DNA of 64,000 bases from Alcaligenes faecalis. GTDB taxonomy: Bacteria > Pseudomonadota > Gammaproteobacteria > Burkholderiales > Burkholderiaceae_B. The first letter of the stretch is position 1; each line of letters starts with the position of its first letter. This document shows, piece by piece, positions 25,769-35,606 of this stretch. The DNA is taken from contig NZ_CP031747.1 of NCBI RefSeq assembly GCF_005311025.1, forward strand, positions 1,674,001-1,738,000, in the 5' to 3' direction. The notes under the pieces were generated by a model that was given only the letters and a program-made list of their open reading frames with translations, was not told the origin of the DNA and made no database searches. A program made the translations under genes and the position numbers.

Positions 25769-26365
25769 TCAAGCCTTCTGGGGCGCGTAAAGCTGGCGGG
25801 TCGCCTGCTCAAAGTCGCCACGCAGCAAAGCAGGCATCATGACGCGGCAGCGATTCATGCCGTCCTCGATCTCGCGCAGCTCTTCATTGCGAGGGGTATG
25901 CAGTACAAAGTTCACCACTTGCTGGGCCAGGCCCAAGGTGCGAGGGTGACCAATGCCCAGGCGCAAGCGCCAGAAATCCGGTGTCCCAAAGGCGGACTGG
26001 ATGTCGCGCAGGCCGTTATGCCCGGCGTGCCCACCGCCTTTTTTCATCTTCACCTGACCGGGCAGCAAATCCAGTTCGTCATGCAGGACCAGCACCTGTT
26101 CGGGCTTGAGCTTGTAGAAACGCATCAAGGCACCGGCGGCTTGCCCGGACTTGTTCATGAAGGTAATGGGTTTGGCGATGATGACGTTTTCACCTTCAAA
26201 ACGCGCTTTGGCCACCCAGGAGAAAAAGGATTTTTCCAGGTTGAACGTTGCATGCAGATCATCAGCCAACTGGTCTGCCAACCAAAAGCCCGCATTGTGA
26301 CGGGTGGTTTCGTACTCAGGGCCAGGATTACCCAGGCCAACAATCAAACGGATAGGCTCAGACAT
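25769..26365 (-). CDS. pth: Peptidyl-tRNA hydrolase
   Basis: A 198-residue enzyme that frees tRNA from peptidyl-tRNA dropped by ribosomes. Visible motifs are [19 protein letters not shown] (catalytic His in RHNAG), the segment [11 protein letters not shown] and HDELDLLPG. The start at 26365 (MSEPIRL) fits the family; the upstream extension covers the rplY terminator. It lies in the order prs-rplY-pth-ychF common to beta- and gammaproteobacteria. Confidence 0.95.
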   Translation of the reverse strand: MSEPIRLIVGLGNPGPEYETTRHNAGFWLADQLADDLHATFNLEKSFFSWVAKARFEGENVIIAKPITFMNKSGQAAGALMRFYKLKPEQVLVLHDELDLLPGQVKMKKGGGHAGHNGLRDIQSAFGTPDFWRLRLGIGHPRTLGLAQQVVNFVLHTPRNEELREIEDGMNRCRVMMPALLRGDFEQATRQLYAPQKA

Positions 26366-26418
26366 GAATGTTTTCGCAGAAAGCGCCTGCTCCGGCAAAG
26401 GCGCAGGCACAAATAACA

Positions 26419-26448
26419 AACCCCCGCCAGCATACGCTGACAGGGGTT
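26419..26448 (-). terminator. Terminator after rplY
   Basis: On the minus strand the stem AACCCC...GGGGTT, extended by TCAGC/GCTGG, is followed by TTTGTTATTT. It stands between rplY and pth. Confidence 0.7.
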
Positions 26449-26493
26449 GATTCGCCAAGCTGCGAGCCGACCGAAGCCGGCTGGCAATCTTGA

Positions 26494-27093
26494 TTACTCG
26501 GCGCTTTCTTCTGTTGCTTCCGAAGCAGCAGCACCACCGCCAACTGGCAGAGCAGCAGCCAGCAGAGGGTTGGCTTCGTTACCAGCGTAAGTAACACCAC
26601 GTGGCAGCTTGATGCTGTCCAGGTGCACGTTGGCGTTGGCAGTCATGCCGCTCAGGTCCACAGTGATGGACGCTGGCAGGTTAGCTGGCAAGCAGGTGAT
26701 TTCCAGTTCGGTCAGGATGTGGCTGATAACTTGGCTGCTCAGCTTGACGGCTGGGGACACGTCGCCACCTTCAAAGTTCAGAGGAACTTTGGTGGTGATG
26801 GCTTGCGAAGCCAGAACGCGTTGGAAATCAACGTGCAGAACTTGCTGCTTGTAAGGGTGCCACTGAACCGAGCGCAACAGCACTTTTTCAGCTTTACCGT
26901 CCAGTTCCATCGTCAGGATGGAAGCGTGGAAGGCTTCTTTACGCAGGTTGTGGTAGGTCTCGTTGTGATCCAGAGCGATCACGACGGGTTGTTCGTCGCC
27001 ACCGTAAACGATAGCGGGAACCTGGCCAGCGCGACGCAGGCGGCGGCTCGCACCCGTACCCTGTACATCACGCGAAGTAGCGGTGAATTTCAT
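26494..27093 (-). CDS. rplY: 50S ribosomal protein bL25 (Ctc form)
   Basis: A 199-residue protein of the long bL25/Ctc class: an N-terminal 5S rRNA-binding domain (about 1-90, [21 protein letters not shown] region) and a C-terminal beta domain ending in an Ala/Glu-rich tail. It binds 5S rRNA in the large subunit. The ATG at 27093 has a GGAG-like signal; the longer upstream frame lacks family support. It lies downstream of prs. Confidence 0.94.
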   Translation of the reverse strand: MKFTATSRDVQGTGASRRLRRAGQVPAIVYGGDEQPVVIALDHNETYHNLRKEAFHASILTMELDGKAEKVLLRSVQWHPYKQQVLHVDFQRVLASQAITTKVPLNFEGGDVSPAVKLSSQVISHILTELEITCLPANLPASITVDLSGMTANANVHLDSIKLPRGVTYAGNEANPLLAAALPVGGGAAASEATEESAE

Positions 27094-27189
27094 GTAGAAC
27101 TCCAATTGCAGAACGCTTAATACGTACTGCGGAAAGTGGTAGCGAACTACCAAGTTGACGTGCGCCGCGACCAGCGCACGCTAAAAAAC

Positions 27190-28140
27190 TTAATCAGTGA
27201 ACAAGGAGCTGACGGACTCGGCGTTGGAGATACGCAAGATGGTCTCGCCCAACAGTGCTGCACAGGACAGTTGGCGGATCTTGCTGCATTCACGTGCCTT
27301 GGCGGACAAAGGAATGGTGTCCGTTACAACCAGCTCGTTCAATTGGGACTGCGTAATACGTTCGATAGCTTCGCCCGAGAGCACAGGGTGCGTACAGTAG
27401 GCGTAAACCGCCTTGGCACCGCGCTCTTTCAGAGCTTCTGCCGCTTTGCACAGCGTACCGGCCGTATCCACCATATCGTCCATCAGGATGCAGGTGCGTC
27501 CGTTGACATCACCAATGATGTTCATGACTTCGGAGACGTTGGCACGTGGGCGACGCTTGTCGATAATGGCCAGGTCCACTTCCAGTTGCTTGGCCAGTGC
27601 ACGTGCGCGCACCACACCACCGATGTCAGGCGAGACAACCACCATATCCTGGTAGTTACAGCGCCAGATATCGCCCAGCAAAATGGGGGAAGCGTAGATA
27701 TTGTCGACAGGGATATCGAAGAAACCCTGGATTTGGTCAGCGTGCAGATCCATCATCATGACGCGATCGACACCGACCACTTGCAACATATTGGCCACGA
27801 CTTTGGCAGAGATCGACACACGCGCCGAACGGGGGCGTCGATCCTGGCGGGCGTAACCAAAGTAAGGGATGGCGGCGGTGATGCGACCGGCCGAAGCACG
27901 GCGCAAGGCATCGACCATCACCATGATTTCCATCAGATTGTCGTTGGTGGGAGCACAGGTGGGCTGCAGAACGAAAACATCGCGACCGCGCACGTTCTCG
28001 TTGATTTCAACCATGGCTTCCCCATCAGAGAAGCGACCCACCGTCATTTTCCCCAGCGACATATCAAGGTGGTTGACGACATCGACAGCAAGGCGAGGAT
28101 TAGCCGTGCCGGTGAAGATCATGAATCGGTCTTGTGCCAT
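27190..28140 (-). CDS. prs: Ribose-phosphate pyrophosphokinase
   Basis: A 316-residue class I PRPP synthetase converting ribose 5-phosphate and ATP to PRPP and AMP. Motifs seen are the flexible-loop region YARQDRR, the divalent-metal/PRPP motif with [17 protein letters not shown], and [14 protein letters not shown]. The start [11 protein letters not shown] at 28140 gives the standard length. It feeds purine, pyrimidine, NAD, His and Trp synthesis. It lies directly downstream of a tRNA-Gln gene. Confidence 0.97.
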   Translation of the reverse strand: MAQDRFMIFTGTANPRLAVDVVNHLDMSLGKMTVGRFSDGEAMVEINENVRGRDVFVLQPTCAPTNDNLMEIMVMVDALRRASAGRITAAIPYFGYARQDRRPRSARVSISAKVVANMLQVVGVDRVMMMDLHADQIQGFFDIPVDNIYASPILLGDIWRCNYQDMVVVSPDIGGVVRARALAKQLEVDLAIIDKRRPRANVSEVMNIIGDVNGRTCILMDDMVDTAGTLCKAAEALKERGAKAVYAYCTHPVLSGEAIERITQSQLNELVVTDTIPLSAKARECSKIRQLSCAALLGETILRISNAESVSSLFTD

Positions 28141-28244
28141 GATGGGAGATAGATTTTGATGCAGGAAAAGCAAAGCTGTTGATCGAAACCCCTACAAGGA
28201 AACGACTCAACAGCTTTACATTATCGCAGGCTAGGCCTGAAAGG

Positions 28245-28321
28245 TGGCTGGGGAAGAAGGATTCGAACCTTCGCATGCTGGAATCAAAATCCAGTGCCTT
28301 AACCAGCTTGGCGATTCCCCA
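28245..28321 (-). tRNA. glnU: tRNA-Gln (anticodon UUG)
   Basis: A 77-base tRNA with all parts visible on the minus strand: acceptor TGGGGAA / TTCCCCA, D-arm GCC...GGC, anticodon stem CTGGA / TCCAG with loop TTTTGAT (anticodon TTG, reading CAA), T-arm GAAGG-TTCGAAT-CCTTC, discriminator G and an encoded CCA. It lies between ispE and prs, a position common in related genomes. Confidence 0.97.
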
Positions 28322-28326
28322 AATAC

Positions 28327-29265
28327 TTACTTAATCCAGTCGCGTAGCGGATGATCTTGCAAACCTGAACAAACCCAAGTTTGTTCGACCAGCAATTTAC
28401 CACTATTTGATTCTTCGCTACCAGAAAAATCTATTTTACTGCTATTTTGGTCAATTTCAAACTGACCTGTCTTGGCGCTTTGTTCGTCTCTGCACTCAAC
28501 AAACAAACAAGAACCTGAGCCCGTCATTCTAGCATTCAATTTTAATCTTTGCAAGCCCTGTTTTAAATTTCTTAAACCAGGATAAAGACTGAATGCTACT
28601 GACTCCAGATTGTTTCTGCCAAAATAAGGATTGTCGTCCTTGGCTTGCCAGAATTTTTCTTGCCAATCAGTAAAGAACGTCATTGTGATGGGTTTTTCAT
28701 CACGTGTCAAGCATTCGGAGGTAAATATTTCCCCCGTGGATATAAATTGCGGCGGACGGATGATGATGTAGTGTCGTGGCGGCATCTGAATGGCCTGCAA
28801 CTGCTCACCCACCCCTTGGGCAAATGCGGCCTGTCCGAATATAAAAACCGGCACATCAGCACCCAGGGGCAAGCCAATATCCATCAAGGCCTGACGGCTC
28901 AGGCCCAGGTTCCATAAACGATTCAGGGCAATCAAGGTGGTGGCCGCATCGCTGGAGCCGCCGCCCATCCCTGCTCCCGAAGGGATGTTCTTGATACAAG
29001 AGATGTCTACGCCTTGCCGAGCGCCGGTCGCTTGTTGCAGGGCACGAGCCGCTTTGATCACCAGATCCTGCTCAGGCTCCACATCGCTCAAGGTACTGTG
29101 TGCCCGATGGATCTGCCCATCGCTACGTGGTACGAAGCTCAGGTAATCATTCAGGTCCACAAAACGAAAAGCAGTTTGCAAGAAATGGTAGCCGTCCTCA
29201 CGACGACCCGTGACGTGCAAAAACAGATTGATCTTGGCCGGAGCCGGGACATTGTAGAGCGCCAT
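28327..29265 (-). CDS. ispE: 4-diphosphocytidyl-2-C-methyl-D-erythritol kinase
   Basis: A 312-residue GHMP kinase of the non-mevalonate isoprenoid pathway, phosphorylating CDP-methylerythritol. Motifs: PAPAKINLFLHVTGRREDGYH at the N-terminus, the ATP loop PSGAGMGGGSSDAA, and GSGSCLF near the C-terminus. The last half of the gene is strikingly AT-rich, and its C-terminal part contains a Ser/Lys/Asn-rich insert (about 265-290) not usual in the family. It starts 21 bases after lolB on the same strand. Confidence 0.95.
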   Translation of the reverse strand: MALYNVPAPAKINLFLHVTGRREDGYHFLQTAFRFVDLNDYLSFVPRSDGQIHRAHSTLSDVEPEQDLVIKAARALQQATGARQGVDISCIKNIPSGAGMGGGSSDAATTLIALNRLWNLGLSRQALMDIGLPLGADVPVFIFGQAAFAQGVGEQLQAIQMPPRHYIIIRPPQFISTGEIFTSECLTRDEKPITMTFFTDWQEKFWQAKDDNPYFGRNNLESVAFSLYPGLRNLKQGLQRLKLNARMTGSGSCLFVECRDEQSAKTGQFEIDQNSSKIDFSGSEESNSGKLLVEQTWVCSGLQDHPLRDWIK

Positions 29266-29286
29266 TACACAAACCTGCTCGGGACT

Positions 29287-29883
29287 TTACTGATCCACGA
29301 CCAAGCGCACGCTGATGGAGCGGTTGGCTTCATGACGATTCAATTGCAGCAGGCGCGGGCCTTGTTCGTCGTAACGCGAGAGCGTCACACGCCAGCCGGA
29401 CTGCTCGAAACTGTTTAGCTTTTGCTGATCATCCCGGCGTTCGCTTTGAACCGGGGCACTACCGGTGCGGCCATGCAGCCAGTCACGCAAGCCTGCAACA
29501 GGAACGGGACTGCCCAAGACCTGTTCAACCAGGGCATCGGGATGGGAGGCCATTTCCTGACTACCGTCTGTGCGTTCCAGAATGGCGCGCCCCGGTAACA
29601 CCCAGACTCGCGCCAAGGTATTACCCAAAGGATTGCTCAAATCCAGCATCAGCTTTTGGCCGTCGTCGCGCCAGGAAAAGCCCCCCTGCACGGCTTCGAC
29701 CTGCGAGCTGGAATGAGTCACGCTCAGCGCAAAACGGCCTGAACGAGACAAGGCGCTTGCCTCTTGCGACGCATCCGTAACGCTGCCAAGGTCAGATTTG
29801 GGCGGTGTCGCACAAGCACTGAGCAAAGCAACCAGGGCCAAAGCCCCTGCTCGGGTCCAAGCCCGCTGTTTCAAGATACTCAC
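29287..29883 (-). CDS. lolB: Outer-membrane lipoprotein LolB
   Basis: A 198-residue lipoprotein with a lipobox LLSAC at about residues 20-24 and a LolB-type beta domain (RFALSVTH, GGFSWRDDG, LDLSNPLGNTLARV). LolB takes lipoproteins from LolA and inserts them into the outer membrane. The gene overlaps the upstream TPR gene by four bases and precedes ispE, as in many betaproteobacteria. Confidence 0.93.
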   Translation of the reverse strand: MSILKQRAWTRAGALALVALLSACATPPKSDLGSVTDASQEASALSRSGRFALSVTHSSSQVEAVQGGFSWRDDGQKLMLDLSNPLGNTLARVWVLPGRAILERTDGSQEMASHPDALVEQVLGSPVPVAGLRDWLHGRTGSAPVQSERRDDQQKLNSFEQSGWRVTLSRYDEQGPRLLQLNRHEANRSISVRLVVDQ

Positions 29884-31661
29884 GGCAGCGGTACTCCCAG
29901 ACGCTTGATGGTTTCTGTCAGTGTTCGGTTTTCGGGGTCTTTGCTCAAGCCAGCCCGAAAGACCAGCATGGCATCATCACGACGGCCTTTGACCCACAGC
30001 ACTTCACCCAAGTGGGCGGCAACGTCCGCTTCAGGCAGGCGCTCGTAGGAACGCTGCAAGTATTCCAGCGCGGCTTGCAGATCGCCAACACGGAACAGAT
30101 ACCAGCCCACGCTATCCAGAATATAAGGATTGTCCGGCTCCAGTTCCATGGCGCGTTCCAGCAAATCCTGGGCCTCGTCCAGACGGCGATTCTGATCCGC
30201 ATAGGTGTAGCCCAAAGCGTTATACGCATTGGCATGGTCCGGGCGCAGCTCAATAACACGACGCATCAAGGTTTCAAACTTGTCGTGCTTGGCGCGCTGC
30301 TCGTACAACATGGCCAGGTTGTATTTGATCTCGGCGCTATCGGGCAACTCACGGTCCGCCCGCTCCAGCACTTCCAGAGCCTGGTCGGTACGACCGCTGT
30401 CTTGGTAGATAGAGGAATACGTCAAAGCCACAACGACCTGTTCGCTCATGTCGCGTGGCCGGGAGTTTTCAAGGGTACGACGTGCTTGCGGCAGATTGCC
30501 TTGGCGAGCCTGCAGGACGGCTTTATGAATCTGGGCCTGGAAACGCAGCGCGGGCTCTTCAATCAAGTCCAGCTGGCGAATGGCTTCGTTCATATCGCCC
30601 TGAGCTTCAGCAATTTGCACCAAGGACAAGCGGGCTTCAGAAATACTGGCCAAAGCCGTATTGACGGCGTCGTTCAAGGACTGGCGGCGCTGCTGCTGAA
30701 CCGCAATGTATTGCTCCAGCAATTTACGGGCTTGGTCAAACTCCTGGGCACGAATATGAATTTCGGCCTGGGTGTAGAGCAGATCAAAATCTTCAGGATT
30801 GGCGCGTTGCAAGGCGCTGACGATGGACTGGGCTTCGTCGAACTGCTGGCGCTCTACCAGCCGGTTGGCCAGCAGCAGTTGCAACTTGCGGCTATCCGGA
30901 TTGGCTCGCACGAAGGTACGTGCACTTTGCAAGGCAGCCGAAGGATCAATCTTGATACCGTATTCCAGCACGCGCTGCGCGGCGGCTTCGGAATGCGGGT
31001 CCAGCTTCAGGGCTTCCCGTGCTTCGCGCTCGGCCCGGCTCATGTCCCCAGCACTCCAGGCGGTATCCGCCAAGGCCAGACGGGCAATGGGCAAGGAGCG
31101 CACGGGTTGCTGCAAGGCCTTGTCCAGCACTTCCAGCGCCAAACGGCGATCCACCATCTTGCTGACCATGCTCATGGCTTGGACCACGGCCTGCTCTTTA
31201 TCCTGGGCGCGAGAGATACGCAGCCACAAGGCATCGGCCAAGCCTTCGGTCTGACCGCTGGAGGCTTCCAGGGCCAGAGCCGTTGCTTTAGCTTCGGGAT
31301 CATTCGGGGCCAGCAAGGCCCATTCTTTAGCGGCGCGCAGCGCACGACCCAAATCACGGTCGGCCATGGCGTATTGAAAGGCGTTTTGAGCCAGGCGAGG
31401 ATCGCTGGTGTCACGCGCCAAAGACAGGAAAGTCTGGCTGGCAACGTCGTATTCACCACGCGAAGCAGCCACTTCGGCAACCAGAATGCGATACAGAATG
31501 TCCGAAGTCAGGCTGACCAAAGGCAATTGCCCGCTGCGCAAACGAATCTTGTCAGCAGGCGGCTCCGCCTTGAGTATGGGAAGTGAGGGTTGGGCTTGCA
31601 CCGAAACCGCTGCAAGCAACGACATCAGGCCCAGCTTTAGTGCTAAGGTCAGAGCATTCAT
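29880..31661 (-). CDS. Exported TPR-repeat protein
   Basis: A 593-residue protein from the start MNALTLALKLGL at 31661, chosen because it begins a good signal peptide ending VSVQAQ. The rest is about a dozen helical tetratricopeptide repeats, clearest at the C-terminus (NAYNALGYTYADQN, NPYILDSVGWYLFRVG, YLQRSYE). It resembles the periplasmic or outer-membrane TPR proteins found next to lolB in betaproteobacteria. Its partner is unknown; coupling to lolB suggests an envelope role. Confidence 0.87.
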   Translation of the reverse strand: MNALTLALKLGLMSLLAAVSVQAQPSLPILKAEPPADKIRLRSGQLPLVSLTSDILYRILVAEVAASRGEYDVASQTFLSLARDTSDPRLAQNAFQYAMADRDLGRALRAAKEWALLAPNDPEAKATALALEASSGQTEGLADALWLRISRAQDKEQAVVQAMSMVSKMVDRRLALEVLDKALQQPVRSLPIARLALADTAWSAGDMSRAEREAREALKLDPHSEAAAQRVLEYGIKIDPSAALQSARTFVRANPDSRKLQLLLANRLVERQQFDEAQSIVSALQRANPEDFDLLYTQAEIHIRAQEFDQARKLLEQYIAVQQQRRQSLNDAVNTALASISEARLSLVQIAEAQGDMNEAIRQLDLIEEPALRFQAQIHKAVLQARQGNLPQARRTLENSRPRDMSEQVVVALTYSSIYQDSGRTDQALEVLERADRELPDSAEIKYNLAMLYEQRAKHDKFETLMRRVIELRPDHANAYNALGYTYADQNRRLDEAQDLLERAMELEPDNPYILDSVGWYLFRVGDLQAALEYLQRSYERLPEADVAAHLGEVLWVKGRRDDAMLVFRAGLSKDPENRTLTETIKRLGVPLP

Positions 31662-31747
31662 CCAGAAAAACCCGTGCCCTGATACGCGCGACAAAACGCC
31701 CGATGGCACAATAAAGGAATCAGATTTGTTGATGGTATCACCCCCCC

Positions 31748-32575
31748 ATGCCTGAACTGCCAGAAGTTGAAACAACTCGTCGCGGAATTGCGACGGTTAT
31801 CCAGGGAAAAAATGTCCGACAATTCCTGGTTCACGAGCCCCGTCTGCGCTGGCCCGTGCCTGCCTCTTTGCCGCAATGGATTGAAGGCCAGGCCGTCCAG
31901 AATTGCACGCGTCGAGGCAAATACTTGTTGTTGCATTTTGAACAAGGCGTCCAGATCATCCATTTAGGAATGTCCGGCTCCCTGCGTCGTGTGGATCTGG
32001 ATGAAGAACGCCGCAAGCACGATCATGCGGAATGGATCTTTGATGAGGCCCGCTTCCTGCTGCACGACCCACGACGATTTGGTGCGATATTATGGCACGC
32101 CCATAGGGACGGCCCTCTGGAAAACCACCTTTTACTACGTACTTTAGGCGTAGAACCTTTCGATCCCCTGTTCACCCCCGAGTATCTGCACCGACATCTG
32201 CAAGGGCGGCGCGTCGCCATCAAACAGGCCCTGCTGGGCGGCAAGATTGTGGTGGGAGTAGGCAATATCTACGCTTCCGAATCCTTGTTCCTGGCCGGTA
32301 TTCACCCCGAACTGCCCGCCGGTGAAGTTTCCTTGCATCGCTGCGAAAAACTGCACTCGGCCATCTTGAGCACCTTGCAATCCGCCCTGGACTCCGGGGG
32401 CAGCACCTTGCGCGATTACGTCAATGCCAGTGGTGAACCGGGCGCTTACTTCGACATTCACGCCAATGTATATGAGCGTGCCGGCAAACCCTGCCCACGC
32501 TGCCAACAGCCTATCAAACGGATAGTCCAAGGCCAACGCGCGACCTATTACTGCTCGCGCTGCCAGCGCCGCTAA
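31748..32575 (+). CDS. mutM: Formamidopyrimidine-DNA glycosylase
   Basis: A 275-residue Fpg enzyme removing 8-oxoguanine. It begins MPELPEVETTRRG, with catalytic Pro1 and Glu2 after Met removal, has the helix-two-turn-helix region with KQALLGGKIVVGVGNIYASE, and ends with a zinc finger of four cysteines (CPRCQQP and YYCSRCQ). Divergent from the TPR gene with 86 bases between starts. Confidence 0.96.
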   Translation: MPELPEVETTRRGIATVIQGKNVRQFLVHEPRLRWPVPASLPQWIEGQAVQNCTRRGKYLLLHFEQGVQIIHLGMSGSLRRVDLDEERRKHDHAEWIFDEARFLLHDPRRFGAILWHAHRDGPLENHLLLRTLGVEPFDPLFTPEYLHRHLQGRRVAIKQALLGGKIVVGVGNIYASESLFLAGIHPELPAGEVSLHRCEKLHSAILSTLQSALDSGGSTLRDYVNASGEPGAYFDIHANVYERAGKPCPRCQQPIKRIVQGQRATYYCSRCQRR

Positions 32576-32739
32576 ACCCTCCCCCTTTTTTCTGACAGCG
32601 TCTGATGCCGGTTCCGGCAGGCAGGCGCTCGTCTGCTTTTTTTCCAACTAAGCCTACCCTATTCAGGTATTCACCTATATCTAACTGATTCGCCATAAAC
32701 TAATCTGACACCATCCCTATCGACTGTGGAGTCATTTTC

Positions 32740-33696
32740 ATGAGCAAGTCCTTCGCCTCGCATAACGACCTGGAAGACAAAGTCGTTGCCTTTGAAAAAC
32801 TGTCCGACAACGCCTACGCCTACACGGCTGAAGGTGATCCCAACACGGGCATCATCATTGGTGACGAGGCCATTATGGTGATCGACACCCAGGCCACGCC
32901 TGTCATGGCTGAAGACGTGATTCGCCGCATCCGCGAAGTCAGCGACAAACCCATCAAGTATGTCTTGCTATCGCACTACCACGCCGTGCGCGTGCTGGGT
33001 GCCTCGGCCTACAACGCCCAGGAAATCCTGGCCAGCCGCGACACCTACGACCTGATCGTGGAACGTGGCGAGCAGGACAAAGCCAGCGAAATCGGCCGTT
33101 TCCCCCGCCTGTTCCGCAACGCCGAATCCATTCCTCCCGGCCTGACCTGGCCCACCATGACCTTTGAAGGCCACATGACCGTGGACCTGGGCAATCTGGA
33201 AGTGCACCTGATGCAAGTGGGTCGTGGCCACACCAAGGGCGACACCATTGCCTGGCTGCCCAAGCAAAAAATCCTGTTCGCCGGTGACCTGGTGGAATAC
33301 CAATCCACCCCGTACGCAGGCGACTGCTACTTTCGCGAATGGCCACGCACACTGGACCGTCTGGGCGACTTCAAAGCTGAACAAATGGTTCCTGGCCGTG
33401 GCCCGGCACTGAAAAACGCCACCGAAGTGCGTCAGGCCCTGGCTGGCACACGCGCGTTTCTGACAGACCTGTACTCCAGCGTGCAGCAAGGCGCAGCCGC
33501 CGGTAAAGACCTGAAGACCATTTACCGCGAAACCTACGATTTCATGAAGCCTCGCTACGCAGACTGGGTCATTTTTGATCACTGCATGCCCTTTGACGTG
33601 TCCCGTGCCTACGACGAAGTCAACGGCCACGAAGACCCACGCATCTGGACCGCCGAACGCGATCTGGAGATGTGGAAACAGCTCGAAGGTCAGTAA
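32740..33696 (+). CDS. MBL-fold hydrolase-like protein with incomplete metal motif
   Basis: A 318-residue metallo-beta-lactamase-fold protein. The motif normally HxHxDH reads HYHAVR at residues 79-84, so the Asp and His that bind the second metal are replaced by Val83 and Arg84. Later metal residues are kept: GRGHTKGD and FAGD. It therefore may bind one metal or act differently. It is the first gene of the homogentisate operon, 24 bases before the monooxygenase. A role as hydrolase or isomerase in aromatic breakdown is a guess. Confidence 0.82.
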   Translation: MSKSFASHNDLEDKVVAFEKLSDNAYAYTAEGDPNTGIIIGDEAIMVIDTQATPVMAEDVIRRIREVSDKPIKYVLLSHYHAVRVLGASAYNAQEILASRDTYDLIVERGEQDKASEIGRFPRLFRNAESIPPGLTWPTMTFEGHMTVDLGNLEVHLMQVGRGHTKGDTIAWLPKQKILFAGDLVEYQSTPYAGDCYFREWPRTLDRLGDFKAEQMVPGRGPALKNATEVRQALAGTRAFLTDLYSSVQQGAAAGKDLKTIYRETYDFMKPRYADWVIFDHCMPFDVSRAYDEVNGHEDPRIWTAERDLEMWKQLEGQ

Positions 33697-33720
33697 GACG
33701 CAAGGCCAGGGAGAAAGAAA

Positions 33721-35394
33721 ATGGGAGACATTAATTACCAGACCCTGGAGCTGACGCAAGCGCCCCCACCGGCTACCCATGCCCGCCACCCCGTTGTGGT
33801 GGTGGGTGCCGGCCCGGTGGGGCTGACCATGGCCCTGGATCTGGCGGCCAAAGGCCACCGGGTCGTGATTCTGGACGACGACACCACGCTGTCCAAAGGG
33901 TCACGGGCCATTTGCTTTGCCAAACGCACCCTGGATATCTGGGATCGATTGGGCGTGGGCTCGCGCATGATGGACAAAGGCGTGTCCTGGAATGTGGGCA
34001 AGGTTTTTTTCCGCAATCAGGAAGTCTGGAGCTTCAATTTGCGGCCCGAAGAAGGCCACCAGCGCCCCGCTTTTATCAATTTGCAGCAGTATTACTGCGA
34101 AGGTTATCTCTACGAAGCAGTCTGCGCTCAGCCCCTGATCGAACTGCGTTCCGGCCATAAAGTGCTGAACGTGGTGAATCAGGCAGAAGGCGTGCATCTG
34201 GATATAGAAACCCAGCAAGGCAATTACACCCTGGAAGCAGAATGGCTGCTGGCCTGCGACGGCTCGCGCTCGGCCATTCGCCGTGCCTTGGGTGAAAGCA
34301 GCAGCGGACGCGTATTCAAGGACCGTTTCCTGATTGCAGACGTGCGCATGCAAGCCGACTTCCCCGCCGAGCGCTGGTTCTGGTTTGACCCGCCCTTCCA
34401 CCCCAATCAATCTGTCTTGCTGCACAGCCAGCCGGACAACGTCTGGCGTATCGACTTCCAATTGGGCTGGGATGCCGACCCGGTTGAAGCCGTCAAACCA
34501 GAAAACGTGCTGCCCCGCATTCGTGCCCTCCTGGGTGCCGACGCCCCCTTTGAGCTGGAATGGGTCAGCATTTACACCTTTGCCTGCGAGCGCATGGAGC
34601 GCTTTCGCCATGGCCGTATTCTGTTTGCCGGAGACTCGGCCCACCGTGTCTCGCCTTTTGGCGCACGCGGCGCCAACAGCGGTATCCAGGACGCCGACAA
34701 CCTGGCCTGGAAGCTGAATCTGGTTCTGAATGCCCAGGCTCCCGACAGCCTGCTGGACAGCTACAGCCATGAACGTGAATTGGCTGCAGACGAGAACATT
34801 CGCCATTCCAGCCGTTCAACAGATTTCATCACGCCTAAAAGCGAAGTCAGCCGCCTGTTCCGTGATGCGGCCCTGATTCTGGCGCGTCGCCACGCCTTTG
34901 CCCGTGTACTGGTCAATAGCGGCCGCCTGTCCTTGCCCAGCGCCTACCCAGACAGCCCCTTGAATACGGCTGACACACACGAGTTCTCCGCCACGGCCAC
35001 ACCGCTAGGAGCCTGCGTCCCCGATGCACCTATAGAACAAAACGGTCAGCAAGGCTGGTGGCTGGGCCAATTGGGCAGCGGCTTCACCCTGCTGGAATTT
35101 GGCGAAGGCCAGGCCAGCCAGTCTGAAGTGGTAGACGAACTGGTCGCCCAAGGTCTCTTGACCCGCCTGCGTGTCTGGCCCGCTGGCACCAGCGCTACCC
35201 AGGCCCAGGGCGGCATCATCGACAGCCAGGATATGCTGCGTCAGCGTTACGACGCCCAACCCGGTTCCTGCTATCTGATTCGCCCCGATCAACACCTGTG
35301 CGCCCGCTGGCGTCATCTGGATGGGCAAGCTGTCCAGGCTGCCTTGCACAAAGCCTGTGGCCATTTCCTGGAGAGTGCTTCATGTCTACACTGA
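33721..35394 (+). CDS. FAD-dependent aromatic monooxygenase
   Basis: A 557-residue flavoprotein hydroxylase of the PheA/MhpA class. Motifs: dinucleotide fold VVVGAGPVGLTMALD (about 27-41), the ACDGSRSA segment (DG motif), and the FAD ribityl motif FAGDSAHRVSPFGARG (about 302-317). The C-terminal domain is thioredoxin-like as in phenol hydroxylases. It should add an OH to an aromatic ring using NAD(P)H and O2. Its place upstream of hmgA suggests it makes homogentisate from a hydroxyphenylacetate or similar acid; the substrate is inferred from context only. Confidence 0.87.
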   Translation: MGDINYQTLELTQAPPPATHARHPVVVVGAGPVGLTMALDLAAKGHRVVILDDDTTLSKGSRAICFAKRTLDIWDRLGVGSRMMDKGVSWNVGKVFFRNQEVWSFNLRPEEGHQRPAFINLQQYYCEGYLYEAVCAQPLIELRSGHKVLNVVNQAEGVHLDIETQQGNYTLEAEWLLACDGSRSAIRRALGESSSGRVFKDRFLIADVRMQADFPAERWFWFDPPFHPNQSVLLHSQPDNVWRIDFQLGWDADPVEAVKPENVLPRIRALLGADAPFELEWVSIYTFACERMERFRHGRILFAGDSAHRVSPFGARGANSGIQDADNLAWKLNLVLNAQAPDSLLDSYSHERELAADENIRHSSRSTDFITPKSEVSRLFRDAALILARRHAFARVLVNSGRLSLPSAYPDSPLNTADTHEFSATATPLGACVPDAPIEQNGQQGWWLGQLGSGFTLLEFGEGQASQSEVVDELVAQGLLTRLRVWPAGTSATQAQGGIIDSQDMLRQRYDAQPGSCYLIRPDQHLCARWRHLDGQAVQAALHKACGHFLESASCLH

Positions 35395-35591
35395 ATACCG
35401 ATACCCCCCTGGAACGGGCTGACGATTTCTACCAAATGTTGATCGATGCCCACCAAGGCCTGAGCACAGCACAAAGTCATGCCATGAATGCCGCTTTGGT
35501 GCTGTTGCTGTGCAATCATGTCGGCTCGCTGGATGTGATCAAGCAAGCCTTGGACGCCGCCCGCCAGACCTGCCTGGAGCAGGCTGCCTGA
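35382..35591 (+). CDS. DUF2783-like small protein
   Basis: A 69-residue protein with two predicted helices (ADDFYQMLIDAHQGLS and MNAALVLLLCNHVG). It overlaps the monooxygenase end by 13 bases and precedes hmgA by 15 bases. Small proteins of the DUF2783 type are known beside FAD monooxygenases and may be accessory subunits. The family assignment is by remembered pattern and context. Confidence 0.75.
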   Translation: MSTLNTDTPLERADDFYQMLIDAHQGLSTAQSHAMNAALVLLLCNHVGSLDVIKQALDAARQTCLEQAA

Positions 35592-35606
35592 ATCTGGAGA
35601 CCCCTA

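Noticed and set aside
30012-31586. 524-residue plus-strand frame over the TPR gene
   Set aside because: Antisense shadow; the TPR protein has a signal peptide and repeat pattern.
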